A stretch of 64,000 nucleotides of DNA from Artemisia argyi (taxonomy: Eukaryota > Streptophyta > Magnoliopsida > Asterales > Asteraceae). Positions 32,139 to 42,497 of the stretch are shown here, piece after piece; the stretch's first letter is position 1; every line of letters begins with the position of its first letter. A program made the translations under genes and the position numbers. The notes under the pieces were generated by a model. That model was not told the DNA's origin. It saw only the letters and a program-made list of their open reading frames with translations, and did not search any database. Location: assembly GCA_030686995.1 (NCBI GenBank), contig CM060703.1:7608597-7672596 (forward strand). The letters are read 5' to 3'.

Positions 32139-33311
32139 TTATGGGTTGAGCATTCCAATACCTATTACCAAGTACTGAAACCTACCCACATCTAGCCCTT
32201 TTGTTAATAAATCAGCATAGTTGTCATTAGTACGAATTTTGACAACTTGAATGAGCTTTTTCTCAAAAAAATCTCTGATAAAATGATGTCTAATCTCTAT
32301 ATGTTTAGTTTTAGTATGTTGCACAGGATTTTTAATAATGCATATGGTACTACTATTGTCTATATATGTAATGGTGTTCATGAAATTGTACCCATAGTCC
32401 AACAATTGGTTTTGAAGCCATAAGACCTGAGCACAACAGCTTGCAGCAGCTACATACACTGCTTCAGTTGTTGAAGTAGCCACCATAGTCTGTTTCTTGC
32501 ATTGCCATGACACTAATGTACATCCAAGAAATTGACATCCTCCTGTGTATGACCTTCTGTTCAAGCTTGCACCAGCATAATCACTATCTGAATATGTAAC
32601 TAAATCCATGGGAGACTCTCTTGGATACCATAATCCTAGATTTGTAGAGTGGATGATCAATAGAATTATATGCCTTGTCTTGCAAGAAGCTCTATGTTGC
32701 TTGCCCTTAAGACAGGCAACAAATGTTTGGTCATTCTGAAATCTCTTCTCTGGTAAACCTCTGGCTAGACCATCTTTCACAATCATATTGATGGTCTTGA
32801 AGTTAACATGACTAAGTCTTCTATGCCATAGCATTGATTCATCCAAAGCGGCTTTTGCAATTAAGCAAGTATCAGTTTCATTAGTCACAATCTTCTTCAT
32901 ATTCATGCTATAAAGATTGCCTTTTCTAGGGATTTTAAGCAATATATCTTTATCTTCAGGTAGCTTATAATCCTTGGAAAGAACATAGCATTCATCTTCT
33001 GAGAATAGAACTCTGTGCTTCTTGTCACACATCTGTGACACACTGAAAAGATTGTACCTGAGTTCTTTCACATAATACACATTTTCAAAGTCTAAGTTTC
33101 CAGCCTTGATAGTGCCTTTGCCAGAAACTTTGCCACCAATTCCTCCTCCAAAGCTGACAAATTGTCCATCATAAGGTTTGAAATCAAACAAATAGGACTT
33201 GTTTCCAGTCATGTGCCTAGAACATCCACTATCTGAATATCCTTGATCTTCTTTAGGCTTTGAATGTCCCTGCACATGAAATAAAGGAATTAGTTCCTTT
33301 TGGGGACCCAA
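32139..33311 (-). pseudogene. Copia protease / pre-integrase fused in frame to RNase H (integrase and RT deleted)
   Basis: A 390-residue open frame. It starts with the protease (DSGCSRHMTGNKSYLF, active-site DSG). The GAG-pre-integrase domain follows (LWHRRLSHVNFKTI, then CLKGKQHRASC of the HHCC zinc motif). At about 32640-32690 it jumps into the end of pol: LGLWYPRESPMDLVTYSDSDYAGA, TGGCQFLGCTLVSWQCKKQT, YVAAASCCAQVLWLQNQLLDYG and NDNYADLLTKGLD, the RNase H. The integrase core and the whole RT are absent, so the copy cannot replicate by itself. The join keeps the frame. Confidence 0.85.
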
Positions 33312-34750
33312 GCCACAATTGACTTGGATCTGCCTTGTGTATCAATATAGTTATATCTGTCAAAGGTCATTGATAAAGCATTGGGATTGACTGAGGTGAT
33401 AGATCTTTTATGTTTCCATTCCCAACGTGCTGAGGCCTTTACAACATTTCCCACATTTACCCTTTTGTTGTTAACTGAACCACCAGTGGAAACTTTTGGC
33501 CTAGCAGGGCAACTGCTGGCTTAGCAGTGGTAACTACTGGTTTAGAAATTTTAGGTGCCCACTTGTGGTTAGAGAAAACCTTCTTTCCATAAAATGTCTT
33601 GTTACCTGTTTGTGCACTTTTGACAAAGGTTTGAATAGGTTTTGCATTTTTAACAGGTGACTTAAGGTAATCACTTTTCACTTTTCTAGCAGTTGTAAGA
33701 GGTTTGATGCCAGTTTTAAGTTGAACAGCTCTGGGAATCATCTTTCTTATAGGATTGGGGTGAGTTAAATTTTGAAACTTATTATCTTTTACCCTTGTTT
33801 TCCCAAAAACACTTCTTCTACCCTTGTGATAGTTACAGTAAGCATGAAGATGTTCAAAACTACCACAGATATGACAAGCTTTATTGTTAAACTCAAAATC
33901 ACTACCAAATTATTGAGATTTTTTCATGATTCCAACTCCTCTGGTTGCCTCTAGGAGTTGATGGCTTACTTCTATACATCTCAGCATATATAATAGTGGG
34001 CCTAGTATAATTAGCTTGTTTTCTAGGCTCTACCTTTTCAATTTTAACAATCTCAGGAACACATTTCTTAACTTCCACTTTCACACATTCATCCTTAAGA
34101 GATGAATCACTAGCACTTTCAAATGCATCAGTCTCATCCTTAACTTTATCAACACTAGTGTCTTTTATAATTTGGGGACCATAAGACCTAATAGGTTCTA
34201 ATTCATCTAATCCTGTATGTTCTAAGTCAATACCAGGAGGTGATGGAACACCTCTTAATGGTGGAGGGACAGACTTATAACCTACACCTGATTTAGCCTT
34301 ATTGACAACTTGTGCCTCCCAAATTTTATCAATGCTTTCTGAAGCATAAGCTAATATCTCTACAGTTATTTGAACATTATCATTAGCCTTTTTAACCTTC
34401 TCTAATTCTTCTCTAAGTGCTAGATTCACAGCAATCTTATAATCTAAGTCCCTTTTTAATACAACAATATCATCACTGAACTTAGATTCATTAGCTCTAA
34501 AATGCTCTATTTGTTCTTCTAAAACAGCAAGACCTCTTTTATGTTTTGCTAGATTATAATTGGTTTGATTTAACTATAACAATTGTTCATCATATTGAAC
34601 TTTAAGTTTCTCATAGTCGTTAAAAGCCTTACAAGTTTTAGAACAAGCATTATTAGTTTGTACCTCAGAATCAGAAAAAGCCATAAGTGCAAGTTCTACA
34701 GCTATCATTGCAGATTCTAGATTTACTTCTTCTTCATCAGCCATATAGCT
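33312..34750 (-). pseudogene. Copia gag C-terminal and linker region (broken)
   Basis: Minus-strand pieces in order: a Leu-rich coiled coil upstream of 34429, then NLALREELEKVKKAND, GVGYKSVPPPLRGVPSPPGIDLEHTGL (34430-33902), and a Lys-rich linker (33741-33457: GIKPLTTARKVKSDYLKSP, TFVKSAQTGNKTF). Stops and at least one frameshift separate them. It corresponds to the long linker between the gag zinc knuckle and protease in this Copia family. Confidence 0.65.
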
Positions 34751-35959
34751 CTAATCATAGCTTACTCCATCAATGGCCAAAAGCACCTTCGGTTCTTCAA
34801 CTGTAGGCTCTGTATTCTTATCCTGCTTGTACCAAGTAGACCTATTGTCTGCCTTCTTTGGTTTCCTGCATTCCCTGGCAAAGTGCCCCATCTTGTGACA
34901 GTTGTAACACTCTACCTTCTTCTTGTCAAAGCCTGCAGTCTCATTACCATTGATAATGATCTTCCTCCCAGTCCGTTTCCAAAACTTCTTTGCCTTCAAG
35001 CTCAACAAAGCAACTTGCCATTTGATGTCCATCTCCTCCATGTCATCATCATCAACTTGATCCAAATCTTCATGAGTTAAAATTGAACCATTGACTTGAC
35101 TTGAGAGATAGGCATAAAAAGTAGAATCTCCAAGACCAGCAATCTGTTTCTTAGAACTAGCAGTGGAAACTTTTGCACTACCAGTGGAAACAGCAATATG
35201 AGCAGCATCCTCATCATCATCACTCTCTTCATCAGAACTATCATCAACAGATGATGAGATAAGAGCTAAATTCCCTGAGCTTGTACTTATCTTTCCAGAC
35301 TTCTTCAGTCTTTGTTCAATAACTTTAAAGTTATTGTACAAATCATTAAGCTTCATGGTTTCAAATTCTGGCTTGTCTTCCAACACAACAACATTAGTAC
35401 TAAACTCAGAAGGTAGATTTCTTAAATATTTTAAGTTAAGATCTTCCTTTTCTACCTCAATACCAAACACAATAAGTTGTGTTACAATCTTTTGAAGTCT
35501 AGTGAAGATGCTATCAAGAGATTCATTGCTTGTTGAAGTGAAATTTTCATAGGTTTGCTTCAGCAGGGTCTTCTGAGTCTTCTTGGTAGAATCATTACCA
35601 CCAAAGACAGAGCAAATTTCTTCAAACAAAGTCTTAGCAGTTGTGTACTTGCTGAAAGCTAAAACTAGATCCCTAGGAAGGTTCATTAGCAATAAACCTC
35701 TGGCCTTCAAATCATTCTTCTTTTGAAGTCTCTCTTCAGATGTAATAGGTCCAGTATTTACCTTTTGTACTCCCTTGCCATCAGTAGTTTTTGACGTAGT
35801 ACCAGGTTTAAAGGAATCTCCAAACATAATGATCTCCCAAAGTGCATAGTCTTGCACCATAAAGAATTGTTCAATCATTAGTCTCCACGTCTCAAAATCA
35901 TTGAGTTTAAGCTTAGGAAGCTTAGCAGCAATGTTGGTCTGACTGTTCTCTGTCTCCAT
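34751..35959 (-). CDS. Copia gag protein
   Basis: An open frame of 402 codons starting METENSQTNIAAKLPKL. It holds the capsid-like Copia gag domain (FETWRLMIEQFFMVQDYALWE, RGLLLMNLPRDLVLAFSKY, LLKQTYENFTSTSNESLDSIF, LNLKYLRNLPSEF; residues about 15-215). An acidic linker leads to one CCHC zinc knuckle CYNCHKMGHFAREC (about residues 353-366). It packages element RNA in virus-like particles. The stop after GVSYD is probably a nonsense mutation, since the frame continues beyond it in related elements. The N-terminus is 71 bp from the LTR edge. Confidence 0.85.
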   Translation of the reverse strand: METENSQTNIAAKLPKLKLNDFETWRLMIEQFFMVQDYALWEIIMFGDSFKPGTTSKTTDGKGVQKVNTGPITSEERLQKKNDLKARGLLLMNLPRDLVLAFSKYTTAKTLFEEICSVFGGNDSTKKTQKTLLKQTYENFTSTSNESLDSIFTRLQKIVTQLIVFGIEVEKEDLNLKYLRNLPSEFSTNVVVLEDKPEFETMKLNDLYNNFKVIEQRLKKSGKISTSSGNLALISSSVDDSSDEESDDDEDAAHIAVSTGSAKVSTASSKKQIAGLGDSTFYAYLSSQVNGSILTHEDLDQVDDDDMEEMDIKWQVALLSLKAKKFWKRTGRKIIINGNETAGFDKKKVECYNCHKMGHFARECRKPKKADNRSTWYKQDKNTEPTVEEPKVLLAIDGVSYD

Positions 35960-36011
35960 TGAATCTTGTGAAAGTGAGTAAACTTCGGATCTTCTAAATC
36001 AAAGTATCAAA

Positions 36012-36029
36012 GCCTTTCTCTGATACAAC
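36012..36029 (-). promoter_or_regulatory. Primer-binding site (tRNA-iMet type) of the Copia insertion
   Basis: On the minus strand TTGTATCAGAGAAAGGC follows the LTR end, a variant of TGGTATCAGAGC complementary to initiator tRNA-Met. It fixes minus orientation and the LTR edge at 36031. Confidence 0.7.
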
Positions 36030-36030
36030 T

Positions 36031-36513
36031 TGATGGATCTTAACACACCTAGATTTGTGTTAGAATGATACTTTGAGTTATACTACCAAGTATGCAGAAT
36101 CTACTTAGTAATACTTAGAAGTTTGATTGTGAGTAAAAGACAGTTGTATATGAATGAGAATAATATGTAAACCAAACTGTTAGCTCCAATATTATTAAGA
36201 ATAATACGAGTGATCTTTGTATCACTAGGGTTACAACCTTGAAGCTCTAAGAAAAACGTATCTCAAACCTTAACCTAGGATCTCCTTTTATAGCACAAGG
36301 AGTCCTCTTCTACAAGATAAGTATAATGCTAATAGAATAGGATATACACAAAATCTATTCTATATTTATCTATACACATTTCCTAACAATTATCCTGACA
36401 GCAGTGGTAATAATATGTACTAGCAGTGGTAATGGATTTCCACTGCAAGTGCATTCTTCAGCAGTTGTAGTCTCCATGCTTAACAATGGTAACTGTTAGT
36501 ATAATTCCCAACA
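36031..36513 (-). repeat. 5' LTR of the Copia insertion
   Basis: TGATGGATCTTAAC to ...AATTCCCAACA, abutting the GAACA target duplication. On the minus strand a TATA box (CTATAAAAGG, about 36284-36294) is preceded by a cluster of AGCAGTGGTAA-type words (36402-36495). The same words recur within the element near 30713-30800, 33480-33530 and 35160-35190. Confidence 0.75.
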
Positions 36514-37211
36514 GAACACATCATCTATCATTTTGGGGTCCCTCACATCATTATCTCTGATAATGGAAAGCAGTTTGCCGAAGGAGTGTTTCCAACTTTT
36601 TGGAAAGGCCTAAAAATCAAACAATCATTCACATCTATGTATCACCCCCAAGGTAACGGTCAAGTAGAAGTCACAAACAGAGACATTGTCAATGGAATTG
36701 AATGAAGATTGGGTCGAAGCCATCATGGATGGGTAGATGAACTGCCACAGGTTCTTTGGGCTCATAGGACACACCCTAAGTCGAGCCATGGGGAGACACC
36801 TTTCAGTCTCACTTATGGAACAGAATCAGTAATTCTCTCCGAAATAAGTGTCGAAACAGCATGCGTTGTGAACTTCGAAACCTTAGAAAATGAGGAAGGG
36901 CTTCGAGCAAATCTAGATTTACTCGAAGAGATATGGAAATCGCATCTATCAAGGAAGCTTTCTACAAGTAAAAATTTGAAAAGTACTATAACATCAAAGT
37001 TCGACCTTCAAATTTCAAGCCAGGCGAATATGTTCTTTGACTCAATAGTGCAAGCAAAGCCGAGTATCAAGGTAAGCTGGGACCTACATGGGAAGGACCC
37101 TATGTAATAGCTGAAGCTTACGGCAATGGAGCCTACAAACTCGCGACACTCTTCGGAGATGAGGCTGATAGGACATGGAACGGCACTAACCTTCGTAAGT
37201 TTTACATATAA
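36514..37211 (+). pseudogene. Tat integrase C-terminal part
   Basis: Resumes the frame cut at 14293: IIYHFGVPHIIISDNGKQF (second core Asp), MYHPQGNGQVEVTNRDIV (core Glu), then DELPQVLWAHRTHPKSSHGETPF and a frameshifted tail ending YGNGAYKLATLFGDEADRTWNGTNLRKFY. Lesions: a stop after VNGIE near 36703 and frameshifts near 36950-37080. The D-D-E residues are present but the frame is broken. Confidence 0.8.
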
Positions 37212-37873
37212 AACTTACAACTTTAAAGAAACTTTATTTGTTTAGGTTCTTGTATTGCATTCTTCTCAATTTGGGGAACGAAGCATTAATGGTAGGTGTC
37301 CTAGTGTTCATTTCTTAAAATGATGTAATCTTCCCTACCCAATTAATGATATAATATTTTCCCTAGAATCTCTTGTTTCGTCTCGTACAACAAAGATTTA
37401 TTCAGCCAAGTACTTAATGTTTCAATGTTCGAAGGATGAATCAAGATATTCTTGTGTTGTATATTAATTGCATCCAACATAATTCACATTAACTTTCCTA
37501 AGAGTCTTAGGGTATTCAAAGCCCTCTGCACTAAAAAGGACAAAGATGGAGTGGGTCACGACCCTCCGTCAGCAGTCAAATTACACGATTGCTAAAAATC
37601 TTGGTTCAAAGTACACACAATATGAATGGTTTTTCTACCCTAACCTTAGGTTGTACGATAACATTATTAAACGATGTTAAGAGAAGAAAATATGACAACA
37701 AAGTAAGTTTGCATTACGAAAATACCCTACGAACATTAGAATCGTTCAAAACATAAAAGAAAACATTGTTTTCGGGTACACACCACCGTTGGGGGTTAAT
37801 TCAATGTCCACATGACAGCCTTCAAGCATTTTTAGAGGAATGCATATCATCATAATATTTAGAAGAAAGGGAC
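37212..37873. other. Tat 3' region between integrase and antisense gene
   Basis: No gene is seen on either strand. It separates two convergent units, the pol gene on plus and the antisense gene on minus, and would contain their 3' ends. Confidence 0.5.
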
Positions 37874-40067
37874 TTAACGAGCGAAGTCTTCTTGCAAGGG
37901 GATGATGGTTGTATTCTTCAAGGCTTTTTTTAAAAAAGCTCCGTAACTGAGGCCATGGGCCGGATTGATGGTGGCTTCGGTGAGAAACTGAAACTCTGCT
38001 GATTTCAGGGCATTACTCATGTCATCATACTCCCTTTCATGGGAGGGGCGGTATTATTTTACCTTTGACAATATTACGGGTTCTCCGGTTGCCGCTATTT
38101 CCTCCAAGGTAGTACATTTACCATGGTAAATCGCAGCATTCACCAAATTATCTATGGTTTTGCCAACCTCATCACAATGGTATAATTCCATGGCAATGTA
38201 TGGGACAACCTTGGATACAACCTCGGCCCTTTACTTCTGAAGACTTTGGCATTGTAGGACCAAACCGCTCACCTCCTCTTTGAGTTTAGCCTCCTACGAC
38301 AGAAGTCTATTCTTTTCAACTTCAAGACCTTCGCATTTGGACTCAAGTGTTTTAACCCTCTCTTGTAAACCAATTATTTTTTATTCCTCCAACTTGAGCC
38401 TCCCACACTCAACTTGTACTTCCTTAAGTTGACTGGCAAGCTTCATGGTATTGGCTCGAAGGCCCTGTACGACTGGGTTCTTTTCAAGATCCTTCGTCGC
38501 CTTATCACATTTTGCCTCCAGCTCAGCATATTGTAACTCTCTGGCAACAACAATGCTCAACTCTTCTTTGGCGTTTTTGACTTTTTGAATCAACTCCCTT
38601 GTCCGTATGTTGAGATGGTTGTCAAGAATGGCCTGCCGAGTGTAGCTCTTCTCATGGAGGTCCCATAACCTGTCAAGGGACATATCATCAAGCATTTGTT
38701 TCCAGCTAGCTAGTGTGACGCCTTTGACAAATCAACGACGGGAAAAAGAGTTTGGCAATTCCTTGGTATTGGATAGCTCTGCATAATATTTGATAATCAG
38801 ACACTGACCAGTATAACAATCAAAGGGTCCTATTAAATTTTGCTTACCATGGATGTCTTCATCCTCGAAAGCTACGGACGCAATCACCTTGCCATGGGAT
38901 TCCTTTTGTTTCACAACCCTGGATGTAGGAAGAGGTATGTCTGGTTTCCTTTTTGAGGAAGGCTTCAGAACATTTGCACTGGTTCCTTTCCTCTCGCGCA
39001 CCCTGCTACCTATACCGGAGGAGCCAGCGGTGACAATTTGGTTTTCATCTGATGGATAATCGTTCGAATCAGCAATGTTCTCCACCATGAGGGGATTTTC
39101 TTCTGTATTTACAGGGATCAATGTTGTAGCTTCGTCCTCGACAGAGAAAATATCAACTTTATTGTTGTTCACAGAGACAGAAGGTGAACCAGCCCTGTAG
39201 CTGAAATCCTTTGCCTCTCTAGGAAGGAAGCTAACCTCTTTTGCACCACCGGAAACAACAAAGTTTTGAAAGGCCATCTCTGCAAAACGAAAAAACACAT
39301 AAATATTATCAGATGAGTTATTTCTTTTAATTCAATAGATATGTTTACGTACTTTGTCCATCACATTCTATCTAAGGCTCCAAAGGAGACCCCTCCCAAT
39401 GATCAATGATACTTGCCATATATAGAATGGGCTCCGGGAAGGTCTGGTCATCCACAGGATGGCGAGCGAGATGCTGATAAAGAGGATCAGTATGAACATT
39501 GCGCGGCAACTGATCATCGAATTTCTTGTGGTCTAAACGAAAGGACTCATCTAGAAGGGCTGGGTATTGTGGAGGTATGATTGTACTTTGAACATAAAAG
39601 AACTTCCATTTCCAGTTGGTGATGTTAGTGAAGGGTTTTGTTATCAAGACATGAACATCTGACTCTACCCTCTTAGATAGGGTTAGCCAATCGCCACCAG
39701 GGCATAGACTGAGAAAACCTCGTAACACGGTCAAGTTTGGCTCATAACCATACGCCCAACTCATCACTATATAAGTGGTGAGTTTGGCAGGACCAAATGA
39801 GTTAAATCTCGATATATGTACCTCATAATATTGCAATAACTCTAAGAACAGAGGATGGAGGGGTATTTGTAGGTTGGATCGAGTAAAAGCATGTATGTAC
39901 ATACCTACATACCCTTTCGGAGCATCATAAATGTTTTGTTCTTTGTTAGGGAGCATCACCTTGTATTGTTTGGGTATGGAGTGATCTTTTAGAAAACTGG
40001 CTAATGCTTCTCTGGAGAGAGTACATTTTTGTTGTCTAATAATACACTTAGCATCCATGGTATACAA
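37874..40067 (-). pseudogene. Tat antisense gene (putative gypsy-type 'transposase' domain plus coiled coil), spliced
   Basis: Read on the minus strand. Exon 1 (40067-39372) encodes a globular domain of the plant 'putative gypsy-type transposase' family: REALASFLKDHSIP, YVGMYIHAFTRSNLQIPL, LHPLFLELLQYYEV and PNLTVLRGFLSLC. A plausible intron follows: donor AAAGTACGTAAAC near 39355, acceptor TTCGTTTTGCAG near 39286. Exon 2 carries a disordered Ser-rich part (SSGIGSRVRERKG), then after one in-frame stop (about 38732) WKQMLDDMSLDRLWDLHEK and a long coiled coil. It continues past further stops to ALKSAEFQFLTEATINPAHGLSYGAFLKKALKNTT and a stop at 37874. Tat elements are known to carry such an antisense ORF. 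Function unknown. Confidence 0.7.
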
Positions 40068-40191
40068 CTATATATGAAGTATTAAGTAAAGATCAAAAGA
40101 GGATGTTACCTTTTGCACGAAGTAGTAGGACAACTGTGTGTAAATTTTTGAGGTGTAAATGGAGGTAATTAGGGTTTTTGAGTTTGTAAGT

Positions 40192-40203
40192 CTTTATAGG
40201 GTC
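40192..40203 (-). promoter_or_regulatory. TATA-like box of the Tat antisense gene
   Basis: On the minus strand ACCCTATAAAGAC, about 130 bp before the ATG at 40067, with an A/C-rich leader (ACCCTAATTACCTCC) between. It is upstream in the antisense direction and independent of the LTR promoter. Confidence 0.5.
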
Positions 40204-40477
40204 TAAAACCTTTATTTTCGGTCACACTCGCGTTCTGATAGATACAATGTATCTGGACTTTAAACGAACATTTAAATTTTGAGTGGACGTTTGGGGTTTC
40301 CGATAAACATGTCGTTATGAATCTAACGCAATGTGATAGGTGCTTGATTATGCGCATTTAATGCGTATTTAAATTTAAACCATATTCCCTTTCTTACTAG
40401 TTTTGAAAGACTAGGGAAATAGTGTACAGATTAGATAGAGTCGTAAGCAATGTACTTTCATACATGTACATCACTTT
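40204..40477. other. Tat 3' untranslated region
   Basis: No gene. It lies between the start of the antisense gene and the polypurine tract. The minus ORF at 40397-40657 crosses the LTR edge and is not credible. Confidence 0.4.
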
Positions 40478-40478
40478 C

Positions 40479-40490
40479 GACTGGGGGGCT
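40479..40490 (+). promoter_or_regulatory. Polypurine tract of the Tat element
   Basis: GACTGGGGGGCT directly before the LTR start TGATAATG. A G-rich tract in this position primes plus-strand synthesis in Tat elements. Confidence 0.65.
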
Positions 40491-41050
40491 TGATAATGTA
40501 CCCTTCGGTCCTGCTCGTAACCTACATAATCGAAAGCTCTAGTTACCAAGTGGGAATTCGCCAGTCGAAGGATTAAGCCCTCCGGGGTATCCTTCAATAA
40601 GTTGTAAGGACGGAACAATGCCAAGTCCAAACATTGATAAGACCAAGTCTTACACACGTCTCCTTTTCCTCCTTAGCTCTCCCGCTAAACCAGGAGGAGT
40701 GGGACACTAAACCCTAGCGATTGCCACAAATCATGAGACGCCCCCATGATCTCCTAAAAAGGTTCAAGCACTCTCCAAGATAATTTCCTCCCCTATAAAT
40801 AGTCTTGGACAAGTCACAAGTCTGGTATGCAATCTCGACTATCCTACTTTACTACATTTTCACTAAACTTTTCATACCAAGTACTTATTCACACGCCGGA
40901 GGTGATTCACAAGGCCCAATCCTTGCGTAATCACTTAACGTAGTGGCTTTGTATTTCTTATTTCAGGTTAAACTCAAGCTTGGAGCAACTACAACATCCC
41001 CTATATCCTTTGATCACCATTGAAGGCCTGATCATTCAATTTATTGTACA
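40491..41050 (+). repeat. 3' LTR of the Tat element
   Basis: Starts TGATAATGTACCC after the polypurine tract. A TATA box (CCCCTATAAATAG) lies at about 40790-40802. The end is placed at TTATTGTACA (41050), because the next bases (ATCACATGGTTATCTTCTAAAACAAATAACC) align with the paralogous host block near 48875. The exact end is uncertain, as no 5' partner LTR is available. Confidence 0.65.
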
Positions 41051-41082
41051 ATCACATGGTTATCTTCTAAAACAAATAACCA

Positions 41083-42497
41083 TAGAAAGGTGTTGAAGAT
41101 GTGCTTGAGAATGGCCCGTGAATGATTAGGAATGTGCCTATAATACCTAAAAATTAGTCTTTAAACACAAATCTCCTCAAAGAGTATTTGACCAACATTC
41201 CGGTGTGGGTTAAATTACATGATGTTCCTCTTGCTATTTTCTCGGATGTTGGTCTTAGTCTCCTTGCCACATTGATTGGTACGCCGAAAATGTTAGATGC
41301 TTATACTAGTCAAATGTGCTTGGAATCATGGGGTCGAATTAGTTTTGCTAGGTGCTTGATTGAAGTCATGGCAGATCAGGTACTTAGGGAGAGTCTCACT
41401 GTTGAGATACCATTACTTGATGGGACGGTTTCTACTATTGAAAAGATTCGGGTTGAATACGACTGGAAACTGCCTCGGTGTGATACATGTAAGCTTTTTT
41501 GTCATACGCTGCTTGATTTTCCTAAGTCTGTTCCACCTCCCACTCAACCTAAATAGAGTGTTAATGATGGTTTTCAAACTGTCAATAACAAGAATAAGGG
41601 TAAGAATGGTGGTCACAATGCTTCGGGTAAAAGAGGTTTTACTAAACCTACTATGGGTCCTAAGTTTAGCTATCAACCTAAAGCGCCTCCTCCTGAACCC
41701 AAGAAGGTGGATAATACAAAGAAGAATGCCGCTGATGTGGCTAGTACGAGTGGTATGAAAATTGCTACATCAAACCGGTTTGATGCCCTTCATACGGATG
41801 ATACAGATGACTTTGGTATTCCTACCAATGACATGACTAAGGATGTGAATTCTGGTATTCCAAAGGAAGCTAAGTAGGACGTGGTCTTTAGAGACTGGTA
41901 ATGCATCACAAGAACCGTTTGTGGGTAATTAAATGGGAGCAAAGGAGGTTGGGTCTACTCCTATAGATGAGAAATTGGGGAGCTTGTAAAGCTACTTATT
42001 GATTGAAAAGCTACTCTTGTGGATGATGATTGTCATCCTATTCAAAAGGTTGATTATCCGGGGTTAACTTCTTCTACTAAGAGAGTTAACCCATTCTCTA
42101 AGGTGGGAGAGACTGTTGTTTCAGACAGTGATGAAAGAGGAGGTTGCGAATAAGTTTGATGAGTCCATGAACCTATTTGGTGGTGGTCATGATCGTGAAG
42201 ATGATTATGATAACTATGCGGATCAGGTCTACGATCTTCCAGGAAATTTGGATGCTTTATATGACACGTATGGTATCAAGCTCAAAGGTCTTGGTAGAAA
42301 GTAATTTTGTTTTCACACGAGTCTAATGGTATATGTTGAGTAGTGTTTTTTTCTTATTTAGAGAATCGGAAGTATCTTGTTATGTAAGCTTTTCCGCCTA
42401 TGTAACGGGCTGAGATATGAGATTCACTCATATCCTTTGTACTTAAACGTTTTTTGGTGTAATATATTTTCCGGGTCTTTTGACCTTTTACCCAAAA
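41083..42497 (+). mobile_element. Older 5'-truncated copy of the ORF1-only LINE
   Basis: Begins inside ORF1 (GGTGTTGAAGATGTGCTTGAGAATGG) and ends with the same 3' region as the element at 2037-4796 (AAGTATCTTGTTATGTAAGC, then ACCTTTTACCCAAAAAAA). As there, the tail follows ORF1 directly with no second ORF. It joins host sequence (GAAATAATATAATAAAATATG) that also appears at 49370 and 60140. Confidence 0.8.
41188..42304 (+). pseudogene. LINE ORF1 fragment (DUF4283 / zinc knuckle), degenerate
   Basis: Same protein family as 2451-4602: NIPVWVKLHDVPLAIFSDVG, GLSLLATLIGTPKMLDAYTSQ and SFARCLIEVMADQV. The zinc knuckle is CDTCKLFCHTLLDF, with the last Cys replaced by Phe. Stops after TQPK (about 41554) and near 41876, then a frameshift; the C-terminus LFGGGHDREDDYDNY...GRK ends at 42304. 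It has clearly diverged more than the other two copies. Confidence 0.75.

Larger units (their letters stand above)
14294..36513 (-). mobile_element. 22-kb Sirevirus-like Ty1/Copia insertion (minus strand), itself nested
   Basis: GAACA stands on both sides (14289-14293 and 36514-36518). Removing the insert joins the Tat integrase frame exactly (KFVWEH to IIYHFGVPHII). The ends are TG...CA. Read on the minus strand: LTR (36513-36031), primer site, gag, a gag/protease linker, protease with pre-integrase and RNase H, an antisense ORF on the plus strand, a long third ORF in the env position, and a 3' terminal region. Two later LTR-type insertions (16607-23541 and 23823-29822) split the third ORF. 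The two terminal regions are not clearly alike, which is unusual (see findings). Confidence 0.8.
10305..41050 (+). mobile_element. Tat-type Ty3/Gypsy retrotransposon, 5'-truncated, carrying nested insertions
   Basis: Order on the plus strand: gag C-terminus, aspartic protease, RT, RNase H, a second RNase H of the archaeal-like type found in Tat elements, and integrase (interrupted at 14293 and resumed at 36514). An antisense gene (37874-40067), a polypurine tract and one LTR follow. No 5' LTR or gag N-terminus is visible, so the copy is truncated at 10305. Many stops and a few frameshifts make it inactive. Internal insertions are 11318-11859 and 14294-36513. The right end at about 41050 is placed where the sequence again aligns with the paralogous host block near 48865. 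Confidence 0.8.

Noticed and set aside
36402..36440. AGCAGTGGTAA words resembling a cDNA-library adapter
   Set aside because: The full adapter sequence is absent and the words are scattered with variation through one retroelement, so this is native sequence.
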